In this document: positions 44,965-54,356 of the stretch, piece after piece
Layout: each line of letters starts with the position of its first letter
Numbering within the stretch: position 1 is the first letter of the stretch
Assembly: GCA_013822735.1 (NCBI GenBank)
Contig: PNKZ01000005.1
Span: 240,803 to 304,802 of the forward strand
Direction of reading: 5' to 3'
From: Pirellula sp.
GTDB lineage: Bacteria > Planctomycetota > Planctomycetia > Pirellulales > PNKZ01
Length of the DNA: 64,000 nucleotides
Made by a program: the position numbers and the translations under genes
Notes under the pieces: model-generated
What the model was told of the DNA's origin: nothing
Database searches by the model: none
What the model saw: the letters and a program-made list of their open reading frames with translations, nothing else

Positions 44965-45510
44965 TCAAACTTCAGGTAGCGACCGACGACCTCGTAAAGG
45001 TGCTTTCAGCGCTTCGCGAAATGCGGAGTTATCCGCAGTGTCGCGAAGCATCTCTTCGTGCTTGAGCTTCTCGGTGACATCGTGAATACGAAACATCAGA
45101 AGCGTGATCGGTGATTTCGCACCGGCTGCACGCTCTGCGTTCCCGGTAGTCGTCGTCTTAACCAACGCTTGCTTGACTAGCGTCCGATTCTTGCAATCGG
45201 AACGGCGCTTGAGAAACTCGGCAACGTTCGAATACTGAGCCGCGAATTGGCGCAAGCGCGTCAATTCGGATCGCGATGTCTTGAGCGCATTCGCGACCTG
45301 TTTCATCGTCTCGGCACCGCGCTTTTGCCGCGCTTCCGGCGAGCCCAGTCGTTCGTTGAGCAACTTGCCCAACTCGTGCCGGGCTTCCAAGTCACGCGAT
45401 GCGTTCGCGACCCATATCTTGCGACATTCGGTCACGATCGCCTTCGCGATTGCAGCGTCTGCGGCCTTGCTTGCGATCTTCAGCTTCGAACCATCTACGG
45501 GAACTGTCAT
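44965..45510 (-). CDS. Hypothetical helical protein, DUF1016/DUF3102-like character
   Basis: A 181-residue protein starting MTVPVDGSKLKIAS after AGAAGG. The central part is strongly helical and basic: TECRKIWVANASRDLEARHELGKLLNERLG, RQKRGAETMKQVANALKTSRSELTRLRQFAAQ. It recalls the N-terminal helical region of DUF1016 or DUF3102 proteins found in phage and restriction contexts, but I am not sure. A coiled-coil segment (HDVTEKLKHEEMLRDT) closes the protein. Function unknown. Confidence 0.6.
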   Translation of the reverse strand: MTVPVDGSKLKIASKAADAAIAKAIVTECRKIWVANASRDLEARHELGKLLNERLGSPEARQKRGAETMKQVANALKTSRSELTRLRQFAAQYSNVAEFLKRRSDCKNRTLVKQALVKTTTTGNAERAAGAKSPITLLMFRIHDVTEKLKHEEMLRDTADNSAFREALKAPLRGRRSLPEV

Positions 45511-45924
45511 TGAGGACCTTCTTTCGATAGATCCTCCGCAGCTCTCCATACCGGCAGGCAGGGCATTAAGGGCTTCGAATTTTCAAAGAGCAGATGTCGA
45601 TTATCGACGACGGCCGGACGCCGATCAATAATCGGCGATTCCGAAAAACGCGATAACGCAGAATGCAATTAAGCCGCGAATGCGACCTTTCCGGGTATAC
45701 GCTCGTCAACCCGGTGCAGATCACAAAGAGTGACGAACTGTGGCGAGCGAGCGATCAGATCTCGGCGGTGGGCTTGTCGACCGAGGGACGGTTGGAACCG
45801 GCCGACAGCTTCCCGCAAAGCACCGAGAAGCCAACGATCTTTGAACCGGCATAAGCGTCATTCTGAACCGGTTGCTCGCCGATGACGGTTCCGTCTCATC
45901 GCTCAAGGGCAAGTCCGCCGGGGG

Positions 45925-46260
45925 GGAATGGTGCCTTGGCCTACTATTTGATGTTTGAGATCACGGGAGAACAGAAGTTACGCAAGGCGGCGATCGCTAT
46001 CGCAGATCAAGTCTTGAAGGACATGCGGGCTACGAAGTTCGGCGTGCTGCCGATCAAGGAAAAGGAAAAGCCGGGCGGCGAGAAGATTATCGGCGGCGGT
46101 CCGCCCGCGTTGGGAGCCTATGCGTCCTTGCGGAATGCCCTTCACGAACGCGCATCAGTTCCTTCGCCATTACTTCGAAAATTATCAGCTCGCCTTGGAC
46201 TTGGCCTCGCCGGCGACCTTCCATTCAGTGCATTGCGACGTAAGAGGGGACGCTGGTAAC
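45925..46260 (+). pseudogene. Internal fragment of a secreted-type planctomycete protein
   Basis: The frame NGALAYYLMFEITGEQKLRKAAIAIADQVLKDMRATKFGVLPIKEKEKPGG and IIGGGPPALGAYASLRNALHE looks like the middle of a larger helical-toroid protein. There is no start with a signal peptide, and after about 46140 the sense moves to another frame (HQFLRHYFENYQLALDLASPATFH). I see no gene elsewhere between 45511 and 46389. Confidence 0.45.
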
Positions 46261-46389
46261 TTGGCGAGATCGGGCAGGGAGATCTCTCATTCCTTATGTC
46301 TTTCAGAGCACACATCGCAATTGGCAGTGCCGAGAACATTTCGTGTAGATGTGCTTACGCTGCGCACACACGTCTTGGCGCGACGACTT

Positions 46390-47307
46390 CTAAGTTGCCG
46401 AACGTGCCATTCCCTGCTGTGCGCGCTCCAACTCAGGAACCGGCTCGGCATTCTCCGTGGGCGTGATTCGGGAGCCGTAACGATTGGCATAGACCTGGGT
46501 GAACTCCGCGCCAAAAAAGAAGATCTGCGCGGCGTAGTAAACCCAGACGAGCAATACCACGAACGAACCGGCGACGCCGTACGACGAAGCGAGCGCGCTG
46601 TGGCCCAAATACAAGCCGATCAAGAACTTGCCGACCATGAAAAGGGCGGCAGTCAACGACGCACCGAGCCATACATCGTTCCACCCGATTTTTACATCGG
46701 GTAACAGCTTGAACATCAATGCGAACAAAATCGTGATGATCATCATAGAAACAACGAACTCGGCGGCCTGCCCCAACCAGTGCCATGCCTCAGGCAGGAC
46801 ATGCAGGATCGTACCCAATGCAGTAAGGGAGGCGCTAATAAGCAGCGAAACGAGCAGTAAGAACGCGATGCCCAATACCATCGTGAAAGAGAGGAAGCGA
46901 TCGCGAATCATGCCGAGGAGCCCTCCCCCCGGCTTGGCCCGAACCTCCCAGATGGTATTCATGCTGTCTTGGATTTGTCCAAATACGCCCGAAGCGCCAA
47001 ATAGCAAAGTCGCTATTCCAAGCAATGTGACCGCAGTGCCGTCTTCATTTTTTCTCTCGGCAATCATTCCTTGAATGGCCGCGGCCCCGTCATCTCCGAC
47101 GAGTCCGTGCATTTGATGGACCAGTTCGCCGCGGGCAGCCTCGTCGCCAAAGAAGATCGCGGCGATCTGAAGCGTGAACACCAGTAACGGCGCGAGGGAC
47201 AGGGCGGTGTAGAACGCGAGCGCGGCGCCGAGTCGCGGAACTTTGTCTTCATTCCATTCAGCAGCCGTTTGCTGTACTAATGACCAAGCGTTCTTGCCGG
47301 AAATCAT
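46390..47307 (-). CDS. YihY/BrkB-family inner-membrane protein
   Basis: A 305-residue protein with AAGGAGG before the ATG at 47307. It has six predicted membrane helices, for example AALAFYTALSLAPLLVFTLQIAAIFF, FTMVLGIAFLLLVSLLISAS, FVVSMMIITILFALMFKLLPDV and GSFVVLLVWVYYAAQIFFFGAEFTQVYA. The family motif W-EDKVPRLGAALAFYTALS and the FFGAEF-Q-YA end are intact. YihY/BrkB proteins (once mislabelled ribonuclease BN) are transport-like membrane proteins of uncertain role. A truncated near-copy lies at 24268-24741. The next gene on the other strand starts 183 bases away. Confidence 0.9.
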   Translation of the reverse strand: MISGKNAWSLVQQTAAEWNEDKVPRLGAALAFYTALSLAPLLVFTLQIAAIFFGDEAARGELVHQMHGLVGDDGAAAIQGMIAERKNEDGTAVTLLGIATLLFGASGVFGQIQDSMNTIWEVRAKPGGGLLGMIRDRFLSFTMVLGIAFLLLVSLLISASLTALGTILHVLPEAWHWLGQAAEFVVSMMIITILFALMFKLLPDVKIGWNDVWLGASLTAALFMVGKFLIGLYLGHSALASSYGVAGSFVVLLVWVYYAAQIFFFGAEFTQVYANRYGSRITPTENAEPVPELERAQQGMARSAT

Positions 47308-47490
47308 TGTGTGCCCTCCTTCCGACGAACGAGACCGTTGCCGGTGTCAGCAGCTGTGCCTCCTGCACGAATGCAAACTCCGTGCCAGTAGGTTTGGGGG
47401 ATCGCTAACGACATCGACAAGCGGCGGTATTCGATTTGCTACGTGACTATCTCAACCAACTACCGGCGATAGGCACCAATGAGGATTTGA

Positions 47491-49899
47491 ATGCACACTC
47501 CGGCGCTATTGCATTCCATTCGCGTCCCCGTGTTGAGCCGAGTCGTCCAGTCGTACCGGGCTCTCCGGCACTTTTTGGAGGCGTCGCGACGGAGTGCCCG
47601 ACTTTGGCGTTTGCCGCATTCCTATGAACCAGATCAACCTGGTCTAGTTTTGATTCAAATTGACGGATTATCGCGACACGAACTTCAACGTGCGATCGAC
47701 GGCGGCTGGATGCCGGCCTTGCGACGTCTCATTGCTCGCGAAGACTATCAGATACGCGACGTCTATTCCGGGCTCCCCTCAACAACGCCGGCAGCCCAAG
47801 GAGAGCTCTTTTTTGGTCGCAAGACCGCGGTGCCTGCTTTCGCATTCGGCGATCAGACGCGCGGTGAAGTTGTCGACATGTTGAATACGGACCGGGCTCA
47901 AAGCGTCGAAGCCGAACTATCGGCGCATGGTTCGGGGCTGCTGCGAGACGGCAGCTGCTATTGCAACATCTACGGCGGCGGGGCGTCCGAATCCCATTTT
48001 TGCGCGACGACGCTCGGCTGGAACGGGATGTTTAGAAATGTTCATCGGATTTCCTTGCTCTTGGGAGTTCTTTGGCACTTTGACGGGGTGATTCGAATCT
48101 TCGGAAAATTGGTTTGGGAATCTCTGTTCATCGCCATGGATTTAATCCGTGGTCTGTTGGGATTGCTGGAGTTCAAGCGTGAGTGGGAAAAAGCCGCATC
48201 TCGATTGGCGATCGGCGTCGTACTGGAAGAATTGATGACGATGGCGGCTTGCATTGACGTTGTCCGGGGTCTACCCGTCGTTCAGTTCAATTTCTTATCC
48301 TATGACGAACGCGGACATCTTCGTGGGCCTGATTCGCAATTTGCGCAGCGCGCTCTTCGTCGCGTCGACGCCGCAATCGCGCGCGTGAGCCGCGCCGCAT
48401 TCCGATCTGATGGTCGTTGCTATTCCGTTTGGATCTACTCTGACCACGGGCAGGAGCGCACGGTTCCCTACGACGACGTTGCGGGACGGACCTTCGTGGA
48501 TGCCGTGGGACTTGCCTTTGCACACCAAAAGCGACCCGTCGAACCGTCCGGCCGTGGTTCGACGCGTATGCGGTACCTGCGATCGTCAAGAACACAGAAA
48601 TCCGTGGCGATGGAACCACGATCTCCGTCGAACGACGACTTAATGGTCGCTTCAACCGGTCCGGTAGGGCACGTCTACCTTCCGGAAGGAATTACTGATC
48701 TCGAAATTGATCGTGGCTGTCGCGCATTAACTACGGAACACATGACACCGCTGGTCTTGCGCCGGCGAACCGACGGCTATCTTGATGTGTGGATGGATGA
48801 AGATAAGTACGAATGGCCACGCGACGCGGCCGAGATCCTTGGCGCCGATCATCCATTCCTAAGTGCCATTGGCGATGATCTGATCGCACTCTGTTCTCAT
48901 CGAGATGCCGGCGACGTCGTCACGCTTGGCTGGCGCCACGGACGGAAGCCGATCAGCTTCGTTCGCGAATGGGGAGCTCACGGCGGCGCCGGAGAGCGTG
49001 AAACCGGCGCATTCGCGATCTTGCCGTCGCATGCTCCCGTCGTCGCCGAAGAACAGACCTTTCTGCGACATAGCGATCTCCGCCGAGGAGTACTGCGATT
49101 TCTGAACGGCGAGCGACGAGCCGTTGTCAGACCGCTTTCAGGCCGTCAAACAAAAACGTTGAGAGTAGTCACTTATAATGTTCATTCCTGCGTCGGCTTG
49201 GACGGCCGACTTTCCCCGGCGCGAATCGCCCGCGTCCTTGAGCACTGCGACGCGGATGTCGTGGCATTGCAAGAACTGGACGTCATGAAGGTTCGGACGG
49301 GACGGTTCGACCAACTCTCGGAAATTGCCGGTCGACTAGGAATGCAACACCAGTTGTTCTTTCCGGCGATCTCCGCCGCCGATGAGCACTACGGGGATGG
49401 TTTACTGAGTCGCCTCCCGCTGAGACTAGTCCGCGCGGCGGCGTTGCCGGGCGAGCATCTCGGGCCGCATCTCGAGCGGCGCGGCGCGCTCTGGGCTGCT
49501 GTGGAATGGCACGGCGGCGAGATTCAGATCGTGAACACGCATTTGGGACTTCTAAAAGCCGAGCGGCAATTACAAGTAGAGTCGTTGTTAGGGCCGGAAT
49601 GGCTGGGAAATCCTAAATGCGCGGACCCCGTCATTCTTTGCGGCGACCTGAATATGACGCCTTTCGCGAAACTGTTTCGACGCATCACGACGAGTATGCG
49701 CGATTGTCAGTCGGATTTGCCGGGCCGGCGTGCTCGAGGAACGTGGTTCGCCCCTTTTCCGATCATCCGCATTGACCACCTCTTTGTCCGCGGGCTGATC
49801 ACCGTGCGCCGCGTGCATGTACCGCGAACGGACTTGACCCGATTGGCATCGGATCACCTTCCTCTGGTTGTCGACTTAGATTGGCCTGCCGTTTCATGA
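47491..49899 (+). CDS. Fusion of alkaline-phosphatase-fold and EEP-nuclease-fold domains
   Basis: An 802-residue protein. The N-terminal half (about 50-540) is an alkaline-phosphatase-superfamily domain: LVLIQIDGLSRHELQRAIDGG with Asp58, PSTTPAAQGELFFG at the nucleophile region, FNFLSYDERGH and IYSDHGQE metal ligands, and a hydrophobic stretch near 205-230. The C-terminal part (about 555-800) is an endonuclease/exonuclease/phosphatase domain: RVVTYNVHSC, VVALQELD, VNTHLGL, ILCGDLNMTP and LASDHLPLVVDLD. GAGGA lies before the ATG. Two phosphoesterase folds in one chain suggest sequential action on a phospholipid or phosphodiester, possibly linked to the neighbouring YihY protein. Confidence 0.85.
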   Translation: MHTPALLHSIRVPVLSRVVQSYRALRHFLEASRRSARLWRLPHSYEPDQPGLVLIQIDGLSRHELQRAIDGGWMPALRRLIAREDYQIRDVYSGLPSTTPAAQGELFFGRKTAVPAFAFGDQTRGEVVDMLNTDRAQSVEAELSAHGSGLLRDGSCYCNIYGGGASESHFCATTLGWNGMFRNVHRISLLLGVLWHFDGVIRIFGKLVWESLFIAMDLIRGLLGLLEFKREWEKAASRLAIGVVLEELMTMAACIDVVRGLPVVQFNFLSYDERGHLRGPDSQFAQRALRRVDAAIARVSRAAFRSDGRCYSVWIYSDHGQERTVPYDDVAGRTFVDAVGLAFAHQKRPVEPSGRGSTRMRYLRSSRTQKSVAMEPRSPSNDDLMVASTGPVGHVYLPEGITDLEIDRGCRALTTEHMTPLVLRRRTDGYLDVWMDEDKYEWPRDAAEILGADHPFLSAIGDDLIALCSHRDAGDVVTLGWRHGRKPISFVREWGAHGGAGERETGAFAILPSHAPVVAEEQTFLRHSDLRRGVLRFLNGERRAVVRPLSGRQTKTLRVVTYNVHSCVGLDGRLSPARIARVLEHCDADVVALQELDVMKVRTGRFDQLSEIAGRLGMQHQLFFPAISAADEHYGDGLLSRLPLRLVRAAALPGEHLGPHLERRGALWAAVEWHGGEIQIVNTHLGLLKAERQLQVESLLGPEWLGNPKCADPVILCGDLNMTPFAKLFRRITTSMRDCQSDLPGRRARGTWFAPFPIIRIDHLFVRGLITVRRVHVPRTDLTRLASDHLPLVVDLDWPAVS

Positions 49900-50553
49900 C
49901 AGGAACAATATGCGACACGCTCAAGGGCCGGGTATTCAGCTAGGCTTATGGCGGTCTCCATCGACCAATGCGGCAAAACGCTCGTCGCCTCCGGTCGCGA
50001 CCCTACGAGTTATTTGTATTCAGTAGCACCGTTCCGAGACCTACCTTGGACGAACCAAGCAAGTTCGGCTTCACATTGCCAATGGAGATTGAGAGCTCTG
50101 CTTCTATTTCAATATTTCAGCCGGGCGCCAATCGCGACCGAGGCACGGACTGCCGCCGACGCATTGCAGTTTGCAAAGGGGCAAGTTCCCGTTGCGAGTA
50201 TTTTCGTATTCACGCTCGAAGTATCGAAAATAACCACCCGTCCATGTCGTGCTTCTGGAAGAAAGCTGTCGTCTTATCGATTTGGGGCTGAAGTACAAGT
50301 TTGCCTTGTTTGAGGACGGTACGTCGTGGCTTCTGCAACCGAAGTCGCTACCGCTTTCGTTACCGAAAACGGCGATTTTCCAGATCCGGCGGTGAGTGAT
50401 GATAGTCGAACGACTCTCCGGTGACCCAGGTCCATCCGAGATCTGAACGTCCTTTGCATCGCGGACGGGACGACTAACGTCAGGGAGATGGAGGTCGTCC
50501 GCCAGCTTTTCGGCGAGGTACTCGCCTCCACTACGCTCTTATGCGGATAGCCT
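49900..50553. other. 650-base region without a supported gene
   Basis: A minus-strand open stretch near 50274-50530 reads GGEYLAEKLADDLHLPDVSR and might be a gene remnant, but it has no start or ribosome site and the rest is not protein-like. Confidence 0.4.
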
Positions 50554-51549
50554 TCATTTGAGCAGTTTCAAAGTTTCGCTACCACGATTCTTCACCTGCT
50601 CCATGGTGCATTGCGACGGGCGCTTGTCGGGCCGCCAACGGATGAAGCCGGTCCCGTGGCGAAAGCGTTCGCCCGTGAAGTGATCGTAGCGAACCTCGAC
50701 AACTAACTTCGTGCGGAGCGGCTGCCAGTCGCTCGATCGCTTCGTGCTCCAACGACTCGCCCCTCCCGGCGCGCGACCGTTAAAGCCAGGCGCTTTTATA
50801 AGCGGACGCACTATCGCGGTCATCCGCTTCCGCTCGTCCGCCGTGAAGCCCGAGGTAAAGCCCACATGATGCAGCAAGCCATCTTCATAGAGCCCGAGTA
50901 GCAGCGAACCGACAAGCCGCGTCCCATCGCCGTAGCGGAATCCGCCGACGACGCAGTCGGCCGTCCGAAGATGCTTCATCTTCACCATACCGTCGCGCTC
51001 GCCCGAGCGATAAGGCAACGACAAGCGCTTTGCGATGATGCCGTCGAGGTTGCCGCCGACCGTTGAGAACCACTTCTTCGCCACAGGTAGCTTCGTGGTG
51101 GCCGGCGAAAGCCGAATCCTGGCGTGTTTCCTGAGGTGCTTTTTGGCAAACGTCTCCAACGATGCACGCCGCTTCTCAAGCGGCGATTGGACGAGCGCAT
51201 GTCCTTGGTCATTTGCCAATAGATCGATTATGACGAACATCGCGGGATACTCTGCAGCGAGCTTGGCAACGCGGCTGGCCGCAGGATGGATTCGCATTAG
51301 CAGGTCGTCGAACGACAAGCGTCCTCCGATCGGGATCACAATCTCGCCATCCAGGACGAACTGTTTCGTGCCAACTCGACGGAGTGCTTCTACGAGATCC
51401 GGAAAATAGCGTTCCAACGGCCGGCCCGACTTCGACTGCAGCTTCACCTGGTCGCCGTCACGAAATGCCAAGCAACGGAATCCGTCCCATTTCGGTTCGT
51501 ATTGCCAATCGTCGCCAACCGGAAGTTCTTCGACGGTTCGAGCTTCCAT
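50554..51549 (-). CDS. ATP-dependent DNA ligase (LigC/LigD-type ligase domain)
   Basis: A 331-residue ligase with the adenylation motif YEPKWDGFR (Lys20), DGEIV (motif III), DGIIAKRLSLPYRSGERDGMVKMK (motifs IV-V) and a C-terminal OB-fold domain ending in EVRYDHFTGERFRHGTGFIRWRPDK. It seals nicks by way of an AMP-lysine intermediate and in many bacteria works with Ku in end joining; no Ku gene is in view. The frame upstream of the ATG still reads LPYAP, typical of a longer N-terminus, so the first residues may have been lost. The upstream DNA carries a truncated hydrolase on the other strand. Confidence 0.9.
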   Translation of the reverse strand: MEARTVEELPVGDDWQYEPKWDGFRCLAFRDGDQVKLQSKSGRPLERYFPDLVEALRRVGTKQFVLDGEIVIPIGGRLSFDDLLMRIHPAASRVAKLAAEYPAMFVIIDLLANDQGHALVQSPLEKRRASLETFAKKHLRKHARIRLSPATTKLPVAKKWFSTVGGNLDGIIAKRLSLPYRSGERDGMVKMKHLRTADCVVGGFRYGDGTRLVGSLLLGLYEDGLLHHVGFTSGFTADERKRMTAIVRPLIKAPGFNGRAPGGASRWSTKRSSDWQPLRTKLVVEVRYDHFTGERFRHGTGFIRWRPDKRPSQCTMEQVKNRGSETLKLLK

Positions 51550-51574
51550 CGGTGCGTATGGTAGCCGCGGTTCG

Positions 51575-51874
51575 AGAGAACTTCGCTTGCCGGATACGGC
51601 CGGACATCTGGTGCTTCTATTTCACAATCGATTCTTATTTACCGGCGATCATCTGGATTTTGACCGGGAAGAGCAGCGACTTACGGCCTCTCACGACTAC
51701 TGTTGGTTCTCCTGGCCGCAACAGATCGAGTCGGTGGAGAAGCTAATCTCATTCAACTTCGAGTGGGTCGTGCCCGGTCACGGTCAGCGGGTTCACTTGC
51801 CTTCCAATGAGATGAAGCGGCAGTTGATCGAACTTGGACGGCGGATGCGGCTAGTTACCGGCACCCGTTCATGA
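51575..51874 (+). pseudogene. 3' fragment of a metallo-beta-lactamase-fold hydrolase gene
   Basis: The frame GHLVLLFHNRFLFTGDHLDFDREEQRL, YCWFSWPQQIESVEKLISFNFEWVVPGHGQRVHLP matches the C-terminal third of MBL-fold hydrolases, including the metal ligands in GDHL and PGHG. The N-terminal part with the HxHxDH motif is absent. The junction lies next to the start of the ligase gene, so a rearrangement has cut both. Confidence 0.72.
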
Positions 51875-51958
51875 CGTTCTGCGGGTGTTGATTCCGTCAT
51901 TCGCACTCGACTTTCTTCCGCTAATTTCGTAAGCGGCGTCGGGTCGACGGTTCAATAG

Positions 51959-52420
51959 TTAGTCCGACTCTAATTCTCTTTGGAGCCGCAACTTCGTTGC
52001 TCCGGGAAGCTGTTGCCAATCGATGTCGTTCAATCCGGCTGCCAATGCCCACAGAAGGTTGAGATTGACCTGCGGCCGCATTTGTTTGACGACCCGATAA
52101 ACGGCGACCGGTCCCGCTTTCTCCAGGTCCGCGACAGTGCGGACGCCGACCTCTCGGAGCCAAGCGGCCGTGGAAGGACCGATGTTCTTCAGATTGCTCA
52201 CCGGTTCACCGAGATCATTCTCATTGTTCGAGAATCCCACATCGGCAAACTTGGCCTGAAGCTCCGCAAGATTGCGGCCGTAGGCGGTATGAATAATGAC
52301 CGCTCGGTTACTACCCGCACTTTGAATCTTCCGCACGCCGTGTCCGAAGCCTTTGAGCCGACGACGGGCCTGCGAAGCACCGATGTTCACGAACAGGAGG
52401 TAGCCTTTAGGATCACTCAT
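51959..52420 (-). CDS. TfoX C-terminal-domain protein
   Basis: A 153-residue protein. The C-terminal half matches the TfoX_C helix-hairpin-helix-like domain: LKNIGPSTAAWLREVGVRTVADLEKAGPVAVYRVVKQ and NLNLLWALAAGLNDIDWQQLPGATKLRLQRELE. The N-terminal half (SQARRRLKGFGHGVRKIQSAGSNRAVIIHTAYG) has no match I know. TfoX-C proteins are thought to bind DNA or partners in competence-related control. The ATG at 52420 is the only good start. It lies among DNA-repair genes. Confidence 0.78.
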   Translation of the reverse strand: MSDPKGYLLFVNIGASQARRRLKGFGHGVRKIQSAGSNRAVIIHTAYGRNLAELQAKFADVGFSNNENDLGEPVSNLKNIGPSTAAWLREVGVRTVADLEKAGPVAVYRVVKQMRPQVNLNLLWALAAGLNDIDWQQLPGATKLRLQRELESD

Positions 52421-52501
52421 ACATCGTTGGCCCGCTTAGCGTGCGAGATCCGAGCGGTGATCAAGCGAAAGCTCGCGTCGGGCTGCGTGTTGAGCACGAT
52501 C

Positions 52502-52870
52502 TCATCGGGCAGCCATGTCAACGCCGGACGTCGCGCGCGTCGTTGTTTTCATACCGTTCTCAGTAGAACTCCTTTTAAAGCGGATGTCGCATCCGCTACG
52601 TTCACTACAAGGTTTCGAACGAGTGCGCGGCCTAAATACCACGGCCGCCCGTTGTACGCCAGTCGCCATCGCTCCTGTCCGGCCACAGAGAATCGGCGCA
52701 GGCTTAAGAAAGCGGGACGCGGGCAGAACGAACGTGGCGTCGTTATCGAGCCGTCGGACAAGCCATGAGTCTGGAAAGTTTTGGGATGGCCAAAGTGCCT
52801 CGACGGCGACACGGCCGTCGTCGAGCCGGACCAAATAAATCCGGCCGGCTTCAATAGATGGTCCGTTCAT
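52502..52870 (-). CDS. Small hypothetical protein
   Basis: A 122-residue frame. The first half, SIEAGRIYLVRLDDGRVAVEALWPSQNFPDSWLVRRLDNDATFVLPASRFLKP, looks like a compact beta-barrel domain; the second half is basic and less protein-like, so the 3' end may be damaged. No ribosome site stands out. Function unknown. Confidence 0.45.
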   Translation of the reverse strand: MNGPSIEAGRIYLVRLDDGRVAVEALWPSQNFPDSWLVRRLDNDATFVLPASRFLKPAPILCGRTGAMATGVQRAAVVFRPRTRSKPCSERSGCDIRFKRSSTENGMKTTTRATSGVDMAAR

Positions 52871-53072
52871 AGGTTCTACTATCGTGCTGCAAGGTGCCTT
52901 GAAACTTGACGTTATCCGCTCCGCTTCTACCGCGCTTACGCCGACCTCTCACAGAAACTGCTTGGCCTCTTCCAATCGACCCTCGGCAATGGCGATGTCG
53001 AATACAACCTTAAGGCCGTGACGCTCTAAGGCTTCGATAACCGGTTCGCATTCATCCCACGGCTCCCTAAAT

Positions 53073-53798
53073 TCACTGCGGGCGGCGGTCATAACTCGTG
53101 CTCCATGCGAGTTGGTAAGAGCTGGGTAGTTTGAAAATGTGAAGTACGTTTGGTCGGCAGGTCGTTCCATGGGACACTTCCGATCCGGTCGCTTTCTTCT
53201 CGCGCACCACATTCCCTTCCAAGTCGAAGTAACAGATCGCCAGTGAATCAAAACGAACGCTCGAAACGGCCACGTCTTGTGGTTCTAGCGGAGAGTCGGC
53301 GTTTTTGGCGTCACGGGCTTCTTGAATGTCCGCCGGGGCCTTAGGTTCGAGGATGAAATCGTCGACCAAGTCATAGCCGCCGTCCCTGCGGCTACGAAAT
53401 GCAAAATAGCGCGTTCGATGGCGGTGGGGAATCACGACGCCGAGGACGACGAGGTGCCTTCCGTCGAAGGGATCGCTCGACGGCTGTTCTTTCAGCACCA
53501 TGCGGTCGTAACCCGGGAAGGCGATCTTGTCTACTGCGGCCAGCAATGCAGGGAAGTCGACGAAACTTTGTTCGATCGTCGCCTTGCGCATTAAGCGTTC
53601 GATTCGCTCGCCGTCCTCCTTGCGGATGAATTTTCGATCGTCGGAATAATCGAAATTGGAACGAGGCTTGATTAACTCGAAGCGCTCCCCGCGATAACTG
53701 ATGGGATACACGACCTGTTGCGACGGCGCGTCGTTGCAGCCGCACGTCATCGACGAAATCAGTAAGGTTATGAGCACGGATAACTGATGCGCTTTCAT
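53073..53798 (-). CDS. Exported lipoprotein-like protein, C-terminus uncertain
   Basis: A 241-residue protein with a leader MKAHQLSVLITLLISSMTCGC whose CGC end may act as a lipobox. The mature part includes YPISYRGERFELIKPRSNFDYSDDRKFIRKEDGERIERLM and VVLGVVIPHRHRTRYFAFRSRRDGGYDLVDDF. After about 53200 the sense seems better in another minus-strand frame that ends at 52949 (FREPWDECEPVIEALERHGLKVVFDIAIAEGRLEEAKQF), so the true C-terminus may be reached through a frameshift. Unknown family. Confidence 0.55.
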   Translation of the reverse strand: MKAHQLSVLITLLISSMTCGCNDAPSQQVVYPISYRGERFELIKPRSNFDYSDDRKFIRKEDGERIERLMRKATIEQSFVDFPALLAAVDKIAFPGYDRMVLKEQPSSDPFDGRHLVVLGVVIPHRHRTRYFAFRSRRDGGYDLVDDFILEPKAPADIQEARDAKNADSPLEPQDVAVSSVRFDSLAICYFDLEGNVVREKKATGSEVSHGTTCRPNVLHIFKLPSSYQLAWSTSYDRRPQ

Positions 53799-53897
53799 TG
53801 CGTTCGGGTCCGTAATTAAACTAGGGCGTCCATCCTTGCATACCCAAGGATGGACACCGCTACTGCCGAATAACGATCCGATTGCGCGCCGCGCCGA

Positions 53898-54332
53898 CTA
53901 GTTCGCCTGGACCACGATCTTTCGTGGCTTGGCAGCTTCGGCCTTCGGTAGTTTCACGCTGAGCACGCCGTGGGCGAGCGTCGCTTCGATTTTGTCGCCG
54001 GCAACTTCGGCAGGCAGGCTCACGTGCTGTTCCATGCGACCGTAGCAGCGGCTGTCGTAACCGACGCCCTGGCGCTCGCATTTCCGCTCGCCGGAAATGA
54101 CCAACGTGCCTTGGTGGACCGCGACGTCGATGTCTTCCGCGGTCATGCCGGGCATGTCCGCCTCGACGTAAATGTTGTCTTCATCTTGCCAAGCACTAAT
54201 TGGTAAGCCGGCCCATTGAGAGCGGTTGACGGCCGACGGCATCGCGTCGTCAAAAAATCGTTCGAACAAACGATTCACAGGATGGCGCATGGCGACTTCC
54301 GATTCGGAGCCATTTCGCAAAGCAGGCAACAT
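53898..54332 (-). CDS. Hsp20/alpha-crystallin family small heat-shock protein
   Basis: A 144-residue protein. The start MLPALRNGS has GAGAGGAG upstream. The alpha-crystallin domain is clear: PISAWQDEDNIYVEADMPGMTAEDIDVAVHQGTLVISGERK, RCYGRMEQHVSLPAEVAGDKIEATLAHGVLSVKLPKAEAAKPRKIVV. The GVLSVKLPK motif near the end is typical. These proteins hold unfolded proteins in oligomers. The N-terminal arm (HPVNRLFERFFDDAM) is standard. Probably stress-induced. Confidence 0.93.
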   Translation of the reverse strand: MLPALRNGSESEVAMRHPVNRLFERFFDDAMPSAVNRSQWAGLPISAWQDEDNIYVEADMPGMTAEDIDVAVHQGTLVISGERKCERQGVGYDSRCYGRMEQHVSLPAEVAGDKIEATLAHGVLSVKLPKAEAAKPRKIVVQAN

Positions 54333-54356
54333 AGGACGTCTCCTCTCAAAAACCAC

